Source: an uncultured Clostridium sp.
Lineage (GTDB): Bacteria > Bacillota > Clostridia > TANB77 > CAG-508
Assembly (NCBI GenBank): GCA_948436975.1
Contig: CAOJJB010000004.1
Span: forward strand, 48,858-112,857
DNA: 64,000 nt
Direction: 5' to 3'
In this document: positions 25,084-34,970 of the stretch, piece after piece
How the letters are laid out: every line of letters begins with the position of its first letter
Numbering within the stretch: the first letter of the stretch is position 1
Made by a program: the position numbers and the translations under genes
The notes under the pieces: model-generated
The model's database searches: none
What the model was told of the DNA's origin: nothing
What the model saw: the letters and a program-made list of their open reading frames with translations, nothing else

Positions 25084-27687
25084 TTATTCACCATAATATG
25101 CCTTTAAATACATGTCTTTTATTTCACTCATAAGTGGTAATCTTGGATTTGCTCCTGTACATTGATCATCAAATGCTTGTTCTGTCATTTCATCTAATTT
25201 ATCTAAGAAGTCTTTTTCATCTATTCCATAATCTCTTATTGTTCTCTTAATACCTACTTTTTCTTTTAATTCATCAATTGCTTTTATTAAATTCTCTACT
25301 TTTTCTTCATCATTATTTCCACCTAAATTTAAAGCTTCTGATATTTCTGCATATCTTCTTAGTGTATGTGGATGATCATATTGTGGGAATGTTCCCATTT
25401 TTTCTGGAACTTCACTACTGTTAAATCTTATTACATAATTTATCATTAATGCATTTGCAACTCCATGTGGTAAATGATGAAATGCTCCTAATTTATGAGC
25501 CATTGAATGACATACTCCTAAAAATGCATTTGCAAAAGCCATACCTGCCATTGTTGCTGCATTAGCCATTTTTTCTCTTGCTTCTGGATCATTTGCTCCA
25601 TTATCATATGCTCTTGGTAAATATTTAAAAATATTTTTTAAAGCTTCTTTTGCTAATCCATCTGTATATTCTGTTGCTAGCATTGATGCATATGCTTCTA
25701 ATGCATGAGTTACAGCATCTATACCAGAAGCTGATGTTAATCCTTTTGGTGCATTCATCATCATATTACTATCAATTATTGCCATTTTTGGCATTAATTC
25801 ATAATCTGCTAATGGATATTTTGTTCCTGTCTTTTCATCTGTTATAACTGCAAATGGTGTTACTTCTGATCCTGTACCAGCTGATGTAGGTACTGCTATA
25901 AAATAAGCTTTTTCTCCCATTTTAGGAAATGTATATACTCTTTTTCTAATATCCATAAATCTCATTGCCATATCCATAAAGTCTACTTCTGGATGTTCAT
26001 ACATTACCCACATAATTTTTCCAGCATCCATTGCAGAACCACCACCTATTGCTATAATACAATCAGGTTTAAATTGATTCATAGCTTTAGTTCCTTCTAT
26101 TGCACAGGCAAGTGTTGGATCAGGTTCAACATTTGAAAATGTTGTATGTGCTATTCCCATTTCATCTAATTTGTCTGTTATGCATTTTGTATAACCATTT
26201 TCAAATAAGAAAGTGTCTGTTACTATAAATACTTTCTTTTTATCCATTACATTCTTTAATTCATCTAAGGCTACTGGTAAACAACCTCTTTTTACATATA
26301 CCTTTTCAGGTGCTCTAAACCATAGCATATTTTCTCTCCTTTCAGCTATTGTTTTTACATTTAATAGATGTTTTATTCCTACATTTTCTGATACTGAATT
26401 ACCTCCCCATGAACCACATCCAAGTGTTAATGATGGAGTTAGTTTAAAGTTATATAAATCTCCTATACCACCTTGTGATGCTGGTGTATTTATTATTACT
26501 CTACAGGTTTTCATATTACTATAAAATTGTTCTATTTTTTCTTTTTCAGATATAGTATTTATATATAGTGATGATGTATGTCCAAGTCCTCCATCATCTA
26601 TTAAACGTACTGCTTTTTCAATTGCTTCATTGAAGTTATTTGCTTTGTACATAGCTAAAACTGGAGATAATTTTTCATGTGCAAATTCTTCAGCTATATC
26701 TACACTTTCTACTTCTCCTATTAATATTTTAGTATTTTCTGGAACTTGAATTCCTGCTAATTCTGCTATTGTATGTGCTTTTTGTCCAACTATTTTTGCA
26801 TTTAATGCCCCATTTATTATTATTGTTTTTCTTACTTTTTCTTTTTCTTCTTCATTTAAGAAATAACATCCTCTTCTTGCAAATTCTTCTTTTACTGTAT
26901 TATATATTGATTCTATTACTATAACTGATTGTTCAGATGCACATATCATTCCATTATCAAATGTTTTTGAGTGTATTATAGAATTTACTGCTAATATGAT
27001 ATCTGCTGTTTCATCTATAACTGCTGGTGTATTTCCAGCTCCAACTCCTAAAGCTGGTTTTCCACTAGAATATGCTGATTTAACCATTCCAGGACCACCT
27101 GTTGCTAAAATTGTATCTGAATTTTGCATTAATGTATTTGTTAATTCTAAAGATGGTACATCTATCCAACTTATTATTCCTTCTGGTGCTCCAGCTTTTA
27201 CTGCTGCTTCTAACACTATTTTTGCTGCTTCTATTGTAGAGTTTTTGGCTCTTGGATGTGGGCTTATTATAATTCCATTTCTAGTTTTTAATGAAATTAA
27301 TGTTTTAAATATTGCAGTTGATGTTGGATTTGTTGTTGGTATAACTGCTCCTATTAATCCTATTGGTTCTGCTACTTTTTTTATTCCAAATGATGTGTCT
27401 TCTTCAATTACTCCACATGTTTTTTCATTTTTATATTTGTTATAAATGTATTCTGCTGCATAATGATTTTTTATAACTTTGTCTTCAACAACTCCCATTC
27501 CTGTTTCTTCTACCGCCATTTTTGCTAATGGTATTCTAGCTTGATTTGCAGCTGTTGCTGCTGCTAAAAAGATTTTGTCTACTTGTTCTTGTGTATATTT
27601 AGAAAATTCTTTTTGTGCTTGTTTTACATTTCTCATAGTTTCTTCTAATGATTCTACACTATCAACAATCTTGTATTCTTTACTCAT
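25084..27687 (-). CDS. adhE: Bifunctional acetaldehyde-CoA/alcohol dehydrogenase
   Basis: An 867-residue fusion of the usual AdhE length. The N-terminal aldehyde dehydrogenase (1-440) contains the catalytic Cys in NGMICASEQSVIV. The C-terminal iron-dependent alcohol dehydrogenase (about 450-867) has GGGSAMDAGK, TSAGTGSEVTPFAVITD and the iron ligands in HSMAHKLGAFHHLPHG. It reduces acetyl-CoA to ethanol in two NADH-dependent steps and is the main redox outlet in fermentation, forming spirosomes in other species. It is a single gene with a possible Rex-type site upstream (27738-27755). Confidence 0.97.
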   Translation of the reverse strand: MSKEYKIVDSVESLEETMRNVKQAQKEFSKYTQEQVDKIFLAAATAANQARIPLAKMAVEETGMGVVEDKVIKNHYAAEYIYNKYKNEKTCGVIEEDTSFGIKKVAEPIGLIGAVIPTTNPTSTAIFKTLISLKTRNGIIISPHPRAKNSTIEAAKIVLEAAVKAGAPEGIISWIDVPSLELTNTLMQNSDTILATGGPGMVKSAYSSGKPALGVGAGNTPAVIDETADIILAVNSIIHSKTFDNGMICASEQSVIVIESIYNTVKEEFARRGCYFLNEEEKEKVRKTIIINGALNAKIVGQKAHTIAELAGIQVPENTKILIGEVESVDIAEEFAHEKLSPVLAMYKANNFNEAIEKAVRLIDDGGLGHTSSLYINTISEKEKIEQFYSNMKTCRVIINTPASQGGIGDLYNFKLTPSLTLGCGSWGGNSVSENVGIKHLLNVKTIAERRENMLWFRAPEKVYVKRGCLPVALDELKNVMDKKKVFIVTDTFLFENGYTKCITDKLDEMGIAHTTFSNVEPDPTLACAIEGTKAMNQFKPDCIIAIGGGSAMDAGKIMWVMYEHPEVDFMDMAMRFMDIRKRVYTFPKMGEKAYFIAVPTSAGTGSEVTPFAVITDEKTGTKYPLADYELMPKMAIIDSNMMMNAPKGLTSASGIDAVTHALEAYASMLATEYTDGLAKEALKNIFKYLPRAYDNGANDPEAREKMANAATMAGMAFANAFLGVCHSMAHKLGAFHHLPHGVANALMINYVIRFNSSEVPEKMGTFPQYDHPHTLRRYAEISEALNLGGNNDEEKVENLIKAIDELKEKVGIKRTIRDYGIDEKDFLDKLDEMTEQAFDDQCTGANPRLPLMSEIKDMYLKAYYGE

Positions 27688-27737
27688 ATTTCACTCTCCT
27701 ATTTATATGTTATTTTTGTTTAGTACATTATATTTCT

Positions 27738-27755
27738 TTGTAAAAAATTTTTCAA
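27738..27755 (-). promoter_or_regulatory. Possible Rex-like operator upstream of adhE
   Basis: The 18 bases TTGTAAAAAATTTTTCAA are nearly palindromic with TTG/CAA ends, like Rex sites (TTGTGAAATATTTCACAA class), though the inner TTCAC part is poor. The position 50-70 bases before adhE and the known Rex control of adhE in Clostridia support it weakly. Confidence 0.3.
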
Positions 27756-27828
27756 TAAGTATTTTAATTTTCTTTGTTTTTTTAATTATTTTTTCCTATT
27801 ATATCCAAGTTTTATTATTTAATAATAA

Positions 27829-27871
27829 AACTAACTCAAATATAATTATTTTTATTATATTTGAGTTAGTT
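27829..27871 (-). terminator. Hairpin terminator of the AAA ATPase gene
   Basis: Perfect 18-base arms AACTAACTCAAATATAAT / ATTATATTTGAGTTAGTT with a 7-base loop, then TTTTATTATT on the minus strand, 6 bases after the stop codon region at 27877. Confidence 0.85.
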
Positions 27872-27876
27872 ATTTT

Positions 27877-29052
27877 CTATATTTTTTTTAAATTAATATT
27901 GCAATTAGCTTTTCTTGAAGCAATTATAATATGATCTTTTGTTATCTCTTTATTATTCTCTAAAATTGATAAAATACTTGCTTCATTTAAAATAGTTTCT
28001 ATTGCAGAACAGCTTAAGTTTTCAAAAGCCTCTGCCATTTTATTTTTATCTAAATTTTCTGATAATATTTTTCCTTTTGTATATAAGTCTATTAATTTAA
28101 TTCTAGTATTAATATCTGGATTTGAAATATTATATTTTAAATCAAATCTTCCAGGTCTTATTAGTGCTGGATCTAATGAAGCATATGAGTTGGTTGCGGC
28201 TATAACTATTATTCCATCAGTAGTTTCAAATCCATCCATTTCATTTAACATAGATGTTATTATTCTATTGTTCTCTTTGTCTACACCTGTTCCTGCATAA
28301 TTTCTTCTTTCTCCAATTCCATCAAATTCATCTATAAAAACTACACATGGTTTGTATTTTCTAGCTTTTTTAAAAAGCATTTTTATTTTTCTTGCTCCCA
28401 TAGACATCATAGCACTTTGAAAGTCTGCCCCTTTTGTTGCTATAAATTTAACATCTGTTTCTCCTGCTAGTGCTTTAGCAAATAAAGTCTTTCCATTTCC
28501 TGGATTACCTTCTAAAATAATTCCTTTTATTGGTCTAATTCCTTTAGTTTTAAAATTTGATGGACTTTTTAAAATTTCTACTAATTTCATCATCTCAGTT
28601 TTTAGTTCATCCATTCCAGCTATATCTTCAAACTTAACATTTGTTTTTTTTATTACTGAAAAAGTTTTTGAATTTATATTTACTAATTTATATACCCCAA
28701 ATCCAATCACACCAAAGAAAAATATATAGAATAATAAGTCTAATATGAAAGTTATATTTTCTTCTACTGAATATGTGTTAACTTCTATCCCTTTTAATAA
28801 AAGTTTTTCTTTAAATTCATCATAATTAGGATTTTCAGTATAATAAATTTTACTATCATTTTTTTTCATAAAAGATACTGTGTTTTGTTCTATTATTACT
28901 TTTTCTATATTTTCTTGTTCTAGTTCATAATTAAAATCTCTATAATTCATGTATTTCTTATCTTCTTTTGTAATAATATAAAAAGTAAAACTTATTCCTA
29001 TAATGATGATTATTGATATAATTAATATTAATTTTTTATTTTTCATACTCAT
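27877..29052 (-). CDS. FtsH-like membrane AAA ATPase lacking the protease domain
   Basis: A 391-residue protein laid out like the front of FtsH. N-terminal membrane helix (8-27), outside domain (about 30-100), second helix (about 103-123) and AAA module: Walker A GNPGNGKT (182-189), Walker B CVVFIDEFDGIG (236-247) and the second region of homology with arginines 299 and 302 (IRPGRFD). FtsH normally continues about 220 residues with the HEXXH zinc protease. This protein ends right after the AAA lid, and no HEXXH is encoded nearby. It could act as an unfoldase, an adaptor or a regulator of true FtsH. The clean stop followed at once by a terminator argues against a recent truncation. Confidence 0.88.
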   Translation of the reverse strand: MSMKNKKLILIISIIIIIGISFTFYIITKEDKKYMNYRDFNYELEQENIEKVIIEQNTVSFMKKNDSKIYYTENPNYDEFKEKLLLKGIEVNTYSVEENITFILDLLFYIFFFGVIGFGVYKLVNINSKTFSVIKKTNVKFEDIAGMDELKTEMMKLVEILKSPSNFKTKGIRPIKGIILEGNPGNGKTLFAKALAGETDVKFIATKGADFQSAMMSMGARKIKMLFKKARKYKPCVVFIDEFDGIGERRNYAGTGVDKENNRIITSMLNEMDGFETTDGIIVIAATNSYASLDPALIRPGRFDLKYNISNPDINTRIKLIDLYTKGKILSENLDKNKMAEAFENLSCSAIETILNEASILSILENNKEITKDHIIIASRKANCNINLKKI

Positions 29053-29122
29053 TTTTACACCTTTACTGTAATTCTAGCATTTCAACTATTCTTTGTCAAT
29101 TTATATAAGTATATATGACACT

Positions 29123-29174
29123 CCCCAGCAACTTAAACTTCAATTATTGTTTAGGTTGCTGGGGTTTTTGTTTT
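29123..29174 (+). terminator. Strong plus-strand terminator without an upstream gene
   Basis: CCCCAGCAAC..AAAC / GTTTA.GTTGCTGGGG stem followed by TTTTTGTTTT on the plus strand. No plus-strand gene precedes it; flanking genes run the other way. It adjoins a foreign-looking gene and may be a remnant of an inserted segment. Confidence 0.75.
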
Positions 29175-29199
29175 ACATTATTAAATAATGTACTGTCGC

Positions 29200-29670
29200 T
29201 TAGGCAACACTCCTACATAAACGTATTGCCAATGTTTCACTTACTTCCCCGTTAGAATAGTCATATCTATCAAACGCCGCTTCAAATGGCGGAGTTAACG
29301 GAAAATAAATTCCCTGTTCCCCAGGTTGGTAGTCAGGATTACGCAAATCAATTTCGCCCTTTAAATACTCTATTACAAGCTTTTGCCGGACAATTTCATG
29401 TTGCTCTTCCTGCTCTGGTAAATTCCATATAACACATGGATAGTAGAAAACATTTTCCATTTCTTCCTTTTTTCGCAGGTTTTCCTCAGAAAATTCAAAC
29501 TCCATGAAATCTCCTGTAACAAAGTTTTCCAATGCTGTCTCCTTATAAAAGTCCACTCTTCTGGTACTAAATTCAGCCCTATATACCCCTTGTGGAATTT
29601 CAAGGATCACTTTGGTTGCCAAATACTTATTAATCTTCAGATGTGTTGATACTGCTACTTTAAGTTTCAT
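29200..29670 (-). CDS. Unknown protein with foreign base composition
   Basis: A 156-residue protein from the ATG at 29670, chosen because GGAGGAAGGA lies 6 bases upstream; a frame open to 29724 exists but lacks a ribosome site. I recognise no family. It is predicted to be a mixed alpha/beta protein (KLKVAVSTHLKINKYLATK, PQGVYRAEFSTRRVDF), with an acidic middle and no membrane segment. It is much richer in G and C than its surroundings and uses codons rare here, including CGG at 29386-29388, so transfer from another host is likely. It lies between an orphan terminator and the Pr6Pr-like gene. Similar small genes occur in conjugative elements, but that is only an impression. Confidence 0.75.
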   Translation of the reverse strand: MKLKVAVSTHLKINKYLATKVILEIPQGVYRAEFSTRRVDFYKETALENFVTGDFMEFEFSEENLRKKEEMENVFYYPCVIWNLPEQEEQHEIVRQKLVIEYLKGEIDLRNPDYQPGEQGIYFPLTPPFEAAFDRYDYSNGEVSETLAIRLCRSVA

Positions 29671-29836
29671 CTTTATCCTTCCTCCTTTATCTTCAAATGT
29701 AATAAATGAAACTAACGACTTCAAACTCTATAAGCCTTTTTTATTATATCACTTTACGTCAACCTTGTAAATACTAATGAATAACTTTCTATACCTAATA
29801 AGCTAATAACTTCTTAATATAAATATAAAAAGGGCT

Positions 29837-30502
29837 TTAACTTGCCCTTTTCTTCTTTCCTCTTAAATTATCATATAATATCAATATGTATGATATTATC
29901 AGTATAGCAATTGCAAAAAACAAAATTGAAACTATAACTCCATTATAACCTATCATTTCATAATCTAAAAAAGGATATGCATATTTTCTAGAACCTCCTA
30001 TGCTGTAGAATTCTCCTCCACTTGCACTATATGTATATACATAAATTACATATTGCAAAGGAATGAATATCCAAATCATTGGATAATATTTTTTGAATTT
30101 TCCCTTCTCATCAAATAAAATATAATCAAATAACACTAGAATTGGAGATAAAGTATGTACTAGGAAATTAGCAACTATCTTATTACTTACAGACTGTTTT
30201 AATGAGGTCATTTCAAAACCACCAGGGGCTAAAGCAAATCGATATACAACTGCTGTTATTACAATCATTATAATTATACCACCTTTTACAAGATAGTATA
30301 TTTCATTTTTATACTCTTTTTGCTTTATTTCCTGTATTTCAAAAATTAAAAATACTATTAAACATATTATATTGCTTTGTAATGTATAATATGATAGCAT
30401 TGCTACTATAGATCTTGTATTCCAAAGATTTAAAACTATACCAATTAATAAAGAGGCTACTGTGAAACTTTTATAACATAAAGAAAATTTCTTCCGTGTC
30501 AT
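29837..30502 (-). CDS. Pr6Pr-family-like membrane protein
   Basis: A 221-residue protein with about six membrane segments. Features recalling the Pr6Pr/FAR-17a-like family are FLVHTLSPILVLFDYILFDE in the middle and the preceding TLQSNIICLIVFLI segment. Function unknown. A GGAGAG ribosome site is close to the ATG. Codon 3 is CGG (30494-30496), exceptional for this window; reading it with a +1 shift would end translation after about a dozen codons. It must therefore be decoded normally, or the gene be recently acquired or silent. The neighbouring gene at 29200 is clearly foreign, and both may have arrived together. Confidence 0.7.
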   Translation of the reverse strand: MTRKKFSLCYKSFTVASLLIGIVLNLWNTRSIVAMLSYYTLQSNIICLIVFLIFEIQEIKQKEYKNEIYYLVKGGIIIMIVITAVVYRFALAPGGFEMTSLKQSVSNKIVANFLVHTLSPILVLFDYILFDEKGKFKKYYPMIWIFIPLQYVIYVYTYSASGGEFYSIGGSRKYAYPFLDYEMIGYNGVIVSILFFAIAILIISYILILYDNLRGKKKRAS

Positions 30503-30605
30503 AAAATCTCTCCTTTCTGATAAGTTAGTTATCTTAATAAAGATTATATCAAAAATTTTCTATATTATAAAGACTCAAAGTAAAACTTTTGTTTTTTTTT
30601 GATCC

Positions 30606-31379
30606 TTATGATCCTATTATATTGTAACCATTATCAGCATATATTACTTGACCTGTAATACTACTTGACATTTCACTCAATAAAAATGTTACGACATTTC
30701 CTACTTCTGTTGTAGTAACATTTCTATGTAAAGGAGCTTTTTCTTCTACTATTGTTAAAATACTATTAAAATCTTTTATTCCTTTTGCAGACAAAGTTTT
30801 TATTGGTCCTGCTGAAACACTATTTACTCTAATATTTTCCTTTCCTAAATTATCAGCTAAATATCTAACACTTGCTTCTAAAGCAGCTTTCGCAACTCCC
30901 ATTACATTATATCCCTCTAAAACTTTAGTAGAACCATAATATGTTAATGTAACTAAACTTGCATTTTCATTTAACATTTCTAATTCTTTTGCTATTCTTG
31001 CAGCTAATACAAAAGAATATGAACTAACATCACATGCATGTGCAAATCCATCTTTACTTGTAAAAACAAAATCATTGTGTAAATCTTCTGTATGTGCATG
31101 TGCAATTGCATGAACTATTCCATCTATTTTTCCATTTTCTGATTTTATTTTCTCAAAAGTTTCTCTTACTAAATCATCTTCTGATGCTCCATTTAATACA
31201 TAAGCTTTACTTCCTTCAAATTCTGAAATAAGTTCTTCCATTTTTTGTTTATTATCTTCCCCTACATATGTAAAAAGTAATTTAGCTCCATTTTCATAAG
31301 CAGCTTTTGCAATTCCAAATGCAATACTCCATTTGTTTCTTATTCCCATAATTAAAATCTTTTTTCCTTCTAATAACAT
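30606..31379 (-). CDS. fabI: Enoyl-[acyl-carrier-protein] reductase (NADH)
   Basis: A 257-residue FabI. The SDR-like start LIMGIRNKWSIAFGIAKA is that of FabI rather than FabG, and the active-site region is TYYGSTKVLEGYNVMGVAKA with the Tyr-x6-Lys spacing of the family. SAGPIKTLSAKGI is the substrate-loop motif. It catalyses the last step of each elongation cycle, reducing enoyl-ACP. Many Clostridia use FabK instead, so FabI here is notable. Last gene of the fatty-acid operon, 21 bases after accA. Confidence 0.95.
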   Translation of the reverse strand: MLLEGKKILIMGIRNKWSIAFGIAKAAYENGAKLLFTYVGEDNKQKMEELISEFEGSKAYVLNGASEDDLVRETFEKIKSENGKIDGIVHAIAHAHTEDLHNDFVFTSKDGFAHACDVSSYSFVLAARIAKELEMLNENASLVTLTYYGSTKVLEGYNVMGVAKAALEASVRYLADNLGKENIRVNSVSAGPIKTLSAKGIKDFNSILTIVEEKAPLHRNVTTTEVGNVVTFLLSEMSSSITGQVIYADNGYNIIGS

Positions 31380-31400
31380 TTTTTCTCTCTCCTTTTTATT

Positions 31401-32216
31401 TTATTCTGTAATTATAATATATTCTCCCATATTTCTAAATTTTTGATATCTATCTTCCACTATTTCTTGTGGGGTCATACTTTTCATTTCTGAAATTATG
31501 TCTTTTATTTCTTTTTTTATGTTTTTAGTAATTTTATCAAAACTTTCTTCTGTTATTTCTCTTGGTTCTTTTATTATTTTATCTATTATTTTTAAATCAT
31601 GCAAGTCCTGTGCTGTTAATTTCATTTTTTCTGCTGCTTCTTTTACTCTAGAAGAATCTTTCCATAAAATACTAGCATAGCCTTCTGGTGATAGTATAGA
31701 ATATATTGCATTTTCTAACATTATAACTTTATTTCCTAGTCCTAATGCAAGAGCACCTCCACTTGATCCTTCTCCTATTATTATTGCAATTACTGGAACT
31801 TTAACTTTTGCCATTTCAAGCATTGAACTTGCAATTGCTTCTCCTTGACCTCTTTCTTCTGCTCCTATTCCAGGATATGCACCTTTTGTATCTATAAAAG
31901 TTATGATTGGTCTTTTGAATTTTTCAGATTGTTTCATAAATCTAATTCCTTTTCTATAACTTTCAGGATTTGGCATTCCAAAATTTCTTTCTATATTTTC
32001 TTTTGTTGTTCTTCCTTTTTGTTCTGCTATAATAGTATAATTTGTGTTTCCAATTCTACCTAATCCACATACTATTGCTTTATCATCTTTAAAATTTCTA
32101 TCTCCATGAAGTTCTATAAATTCATCAAATATTTTATCTATATAATCTAATGCTGTCTTTCTTTTTGGGGATCTTGCAATCTCTACTTTTTCCCAAGCTG
32201 ACAATTTATCACTCAT
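31401..32216 (-). CDS. accA: Acetyl-CoA carboxylase carboxyltransferase subunit alpha
   Basis: A protein of 271 residues from the ATG at 32216; AAGAGG lies 7 bases upstream. Reading from 32240 would add eight residues without a ribosome site. Motifs: ELHGDRNFKDDKAIVCGLG, FIDTKGAYPGIGAEERGQGE and GEGSSGGALALGLG of the carboxyltransferase oxyanion region. With AccD it transfers the carboxyl group from biotin to acetyl-CoA to give malonyl-CoA. Slightly shorter than E. coli AccA (319), as usual in Firmicutes. Preceded by accD. Confidence 0.96.
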   Translation of the reverse strand: MSDKLSAWEKVEIARSPKRKTALDYIDKIFDEFIELHGDRNFKDDKAIVCGLGRIGNTNYTIIAEQKGRTTKENIERNFGMPNPESYRKGIRFMKQSEKFKRPIITFIDTKGAYPGIGAEERGQGEAIASSMLEMAKVKVPVIAIIIGEGSSGGALALGLGNKVIMLENAIYSILSPEGYASILWKDSSRVKEAAEKMKLTAQDLHDLKIIDKIIKEPREITEESFDKITKNIKKEIKDIISEMKSMTPQEIVEDRYQKFRNMGEYIIITE

Positions 32217-32248
32217 CTGCTTACCTCTTTTCCTATACATTTATAAAA

Positions 32249-33085
32249 TCATTTTGACATTCTAATTAATTTACTTATTGTGTCTTTTAATTCTCTTCTT
32301 TCTACTATTTTATCAATAAATCCATGTTCTAATAAGAATTCTGCTGTTTGAAATCCTTCTGGTAATTTTTCTCCTATTGTTTGTTCTATTACTCTTTTTC
32401 CGGCAAATCCTATCATTGCTCCTGGTTCTGCTAATATTATATCTGCTATGCTTGCAAATGATGCTGTTACTCCTCCATAAGTTGGATCTGTTAGTACAGA
32501 TATATATAATTGTCCTGCTTCATTTAATTTAGATATAGCTGCTGTTGTTTTTGCCATTTGCATTAGTGAAATTATCCCCTCTTGCATTCTAGCTCCACCT
32601 GATACACAGAAAATTATTATTGGTAGTTTTAGTTCTATTGCTTTTTCTATTGAATAAGTTATTTTTTCTCCAACTACTATCCCCATACTTCCCATTAAAA
32701 ATCCACTATCCATAACACAAATAACAACTTTTTCTCCATTTATTTTTCCTGTACCTGCACTTACTGCTTCTTGTAATCCTGTTTTTTCTCTTAAACCTTT
32801 AATTTTTTTCGTGTATTCTTCTAGTCCTAATGGATTTGTAGTATCTATATTTAAATCAAATTTTTTATATGTTCCTTCATCTATAATGCTTTCTAGTCTT
32901 CTGTTAATATGCATTCTAAAATATGCACCACAATTAGGACATATATTATAATTGTTTCTCATTGTTTCTTTATATATAATTTCTTGACATTTATCACATT
33001 TAACCCATTTTCCAACTTGTATATCAACTTTATTTTCTTTATTTTTTGCTGTGGGTGCTCTTTTTTTCATTTTGTCAACTATCAT
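32249..33085 (-). CDS. accD: Acetyl-CoA carboxylase carboxyltransferase subunit beta
   Basis: A 278-residue protein with an N-terminal four-Cys zinc ribbon (CDKC and CPNCG, about residues 34-56). The carboxyltransferase core follows, with [16 protein letters not shown] and [20 protein letters not shown]. It partners AccA in malonyl-CoA formation. AAGGAG lies at the start at 33085. Order accC-accD-accA with short gaps (about 30 bases each) is typical of Firmicutes. Confidence 0.96.
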   Translation of the reverse strand: MIVDKMKKRAPTAKNKENKVDIQVGKWVKCDKCQEIIYKETMRNNYNICPNCGAYFRMHINRRLESIIDEGTYKKFDLNIDTTNPLGLEEYTKKIKGLREKTGLQEAVSAGTGKINGEKVVICVMDSGFLMGSMGIVVGEKITYSIEKAIELKLPIIIFCVSGGARMQEGIISLMQMAKTTAAISKLNEAGQLYISVLTDPTYGGVTASFASIADIILAEPGAMIGFAGKRVIEQTIGEKLPEGFQTAEFLLEHGFIDKIVERRELKDTISKLIRMSK

Positions 33086-33114
33086 TTCTACTCTCCTTTT
33101 AATGATAATTAATT

Positions 33115-34461
33115 TTAACTATTTTTTAAAATCTCTTTTTCAATAAATGATGTATCAAAATTTCCTCGTATAAAATTAGGATTTTTTATAATTTCAAATA
33201 AAAAATCTATATTGGTATTTACTCCTTCTATAACTGTTTCTTCTAAAGCTCTTTTCATTTTACTAATAGCCTCATTTCTAGTATCTCCATGTGTAATTAT
33301 TTTAGCAATCATAGAATCATATGTTGGTGGTATTGTATAACCTTCATATATAGCTGTATCAATCCTTATACCATTTCCACCTGGTAAGTTTAGTCCAGTT
33401 ATTTTTCCTGGACATGGCATAAATTTTTTATTTGGATTTTCTGCATTTATTCTACATTCTATACTATGTCCTTTAAATTCAACATCTTTTTGTTTAATTT
33501 TTAATTCTTCTCCTGCTGCAATTTTTATTTGATTTTTTACTATATCAATTCCTGTTCTCATTTCAGTTATTGGATGTTCTACTTGTATTCTTGTATTCAT
33601 CTCCATAAAGTAAAAATTTTTATCAATATCTACTAAAAATTCTATTGTACCACAACTACTATATTTAGATGCTTTTGCTGCTTTTACTGCTGCATCTCCC
33701 ATTTTGTTTCTTAATTTATCATCAATAGCTGTTGATGGTGTTTCTTCTATTATTTTTTGATTTCTTCTTTGAATTGAACAATCTCTTTCTCCTAAATGAA
33801 TAACATTTCCATGTTCATCAGCTAAGATTTGTATTTCTACATGTCTTGGATTTTTTATAAATTTTTCAATATAAATTTCATCATTATTAAAAGATATTTT
33901 TGCTTCTTGTTTTACTAAATTAAAGTTTTTTTCTAAATCTTCCTGAACATTTACTATACGAATTCCTTTTCCACCACCACCAGCAGCTGCTTTCAACATT
34001 ATTGGATATCCTATTTTTTTAGCTATTTTTAATGCCTCATTTATATCTTTAACACTACTATCCGAACCTGGTATTACTGGTACACCTGCTGATTTCATCA
34101 ATTCTTTGGCATTTGATTTATTTCCCATCAATTCAATCACTTTATATGATGGTCCAATAAATTTTATATTTGACTCTTCACATATTTTTGCAAATTGACT
34201 ATTCTCTGACAAAAATCCGAAACCTGGATGAATACAGTCTGCACCAGTTATATTGGCTGCCTCTATTATATTCTTAAAATTTAAGTAACTTTTAGTAGAA
34301 TTTGCAGGTCCAACACATATTGATTCATCTGCTAAACGAGTATGCATAGCATCTTTATCTATATCAGAATAAATTGCTACTGTTTTTATATTCATTTCTT
34401 TACATGCTCTTATTATTCTAACTGCTATTTCTCCTCTATTTGCAATCAAAATTTTATTCAT
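33115..34461 (-). CDS. accC: Biotin carboxylase subunit of acetyl-CoA carboxylase
   Basis: A 448-residue ATP-grasp enzyme of usual length. It opens with [19 protein letters not shown] and has the glycine-rich ATP loop [31 protein letters not shown] with the catalytic Glu and Arg, and [13 protein letters not shown]. It carboxylates biotin on AccB using ATP and bicarbonate. It lies between fabZ and accD; the 67-base gap to fabZ shows no clear terminator. Confidence 0.97.
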   Translation of the reverse strand: MNKILIANRGEIAVRIIRACKEMNIKTVAIYSDIDKDAMHTRLADESICVGPANSTKSYLNFKNIIEAANITGADCIHPGFGFLSENSQFAKICEESNIKFIGPSYKVIELMGNKSNAKELMKSAGVPVIPGSDSSVKDINEALKIAKKIGYPIMLKAAAGGGGKGIRIVNVQEDLEKNFNLVKQEAKISFNNDEIYIEKFIKNPRHVEIQILADEHGNVIHLGERDCSIQRRNQKIIEETPSTAIDDKLRNKMGDAAVKAAKASKYSSCGTIEFLVDIDKNFYFMEMNTRIQVEHPITEMRTGIDIVKNQIKIAAGEELKIKQKDVEFKGHSIECRINAENPNKKFMPCPGKITGLNLPGGNGIRIDTAIYEGYTIPPTYDSMIAKIITHGDTRNEAISKMKRALEETVIEGVNTNIDFLFEIIKNPNFIRGNFDTSFIEKEILKNS

Positions 34462-34528
34462 TTGATTTTACCTCTCTTAATATATTTAATATTATAAAAA
34501 TCTTATTTGATTTTTGGATATACTAAAT

Positions 34529-34951
34529 CTATACTATTGCAAAAGTTAATTCTCCTTTTGCAGCTATCTTACCATCAACTGTTGCTATTGCTTCACCAAT
34601 TCCAATAGGTCCTTTTCTTTTAATTATTTTAACTTCTAACTTTAGTTTATCTCCTGGTACCACCATTTTTTTAAATTTCATTTTATCTATTCCACCAAAT
34701 AAAGCATTCTTTCCTCTATTTTCTTCCATTCCAAGAATTGCAACTGCTCCTGTTTGTGCTAAGCTTTCTGTTATTAAAACACCTGGCATTATTGGATTTC
34801 CTGGAAAATGTCCTTTAAAATACCATTCATCTTCTTTAACATATTTATATGCTACAGCACTTTCCCCTGGAATATATTCCTCTACTTCATCTATCATTAA
34901 AAAAGGATCTCTCTGTGGTATTATTTTTTCTATTTCTTCACGATTTAACAT
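34529..34951 (-). CDS. fabZ: 3-hydroxyacyl-ACP dehydratase
   Basis: A 140-residue hotdog-fold enzyme with the signature WYFKGHFPGNPIMPGVLITE containing the catalytic His, and the Glu in ESLAQTGA on the long helix. It removes water from 3-hydroxyacyl-ACP in elongation. Position between accB and accC is the conserved Firmicutes order. Confidence 0.96.
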   Translation of the reverse strand: MLNREEIEKIIPQRDPFLMIDEVEEYIPGESAVAYKYVKEDEWYFKGHFPGNPIMPGVLITESLAQTGAVAILGMEENRGKNALFGGIDKMKFKKMVVPGDKLKLEVKIIKRKGPIGIGEAIATVDGKIAAKGELTFAIV

Positions 34952-34970
34952 TTTAGTATTTCTCCTAACA

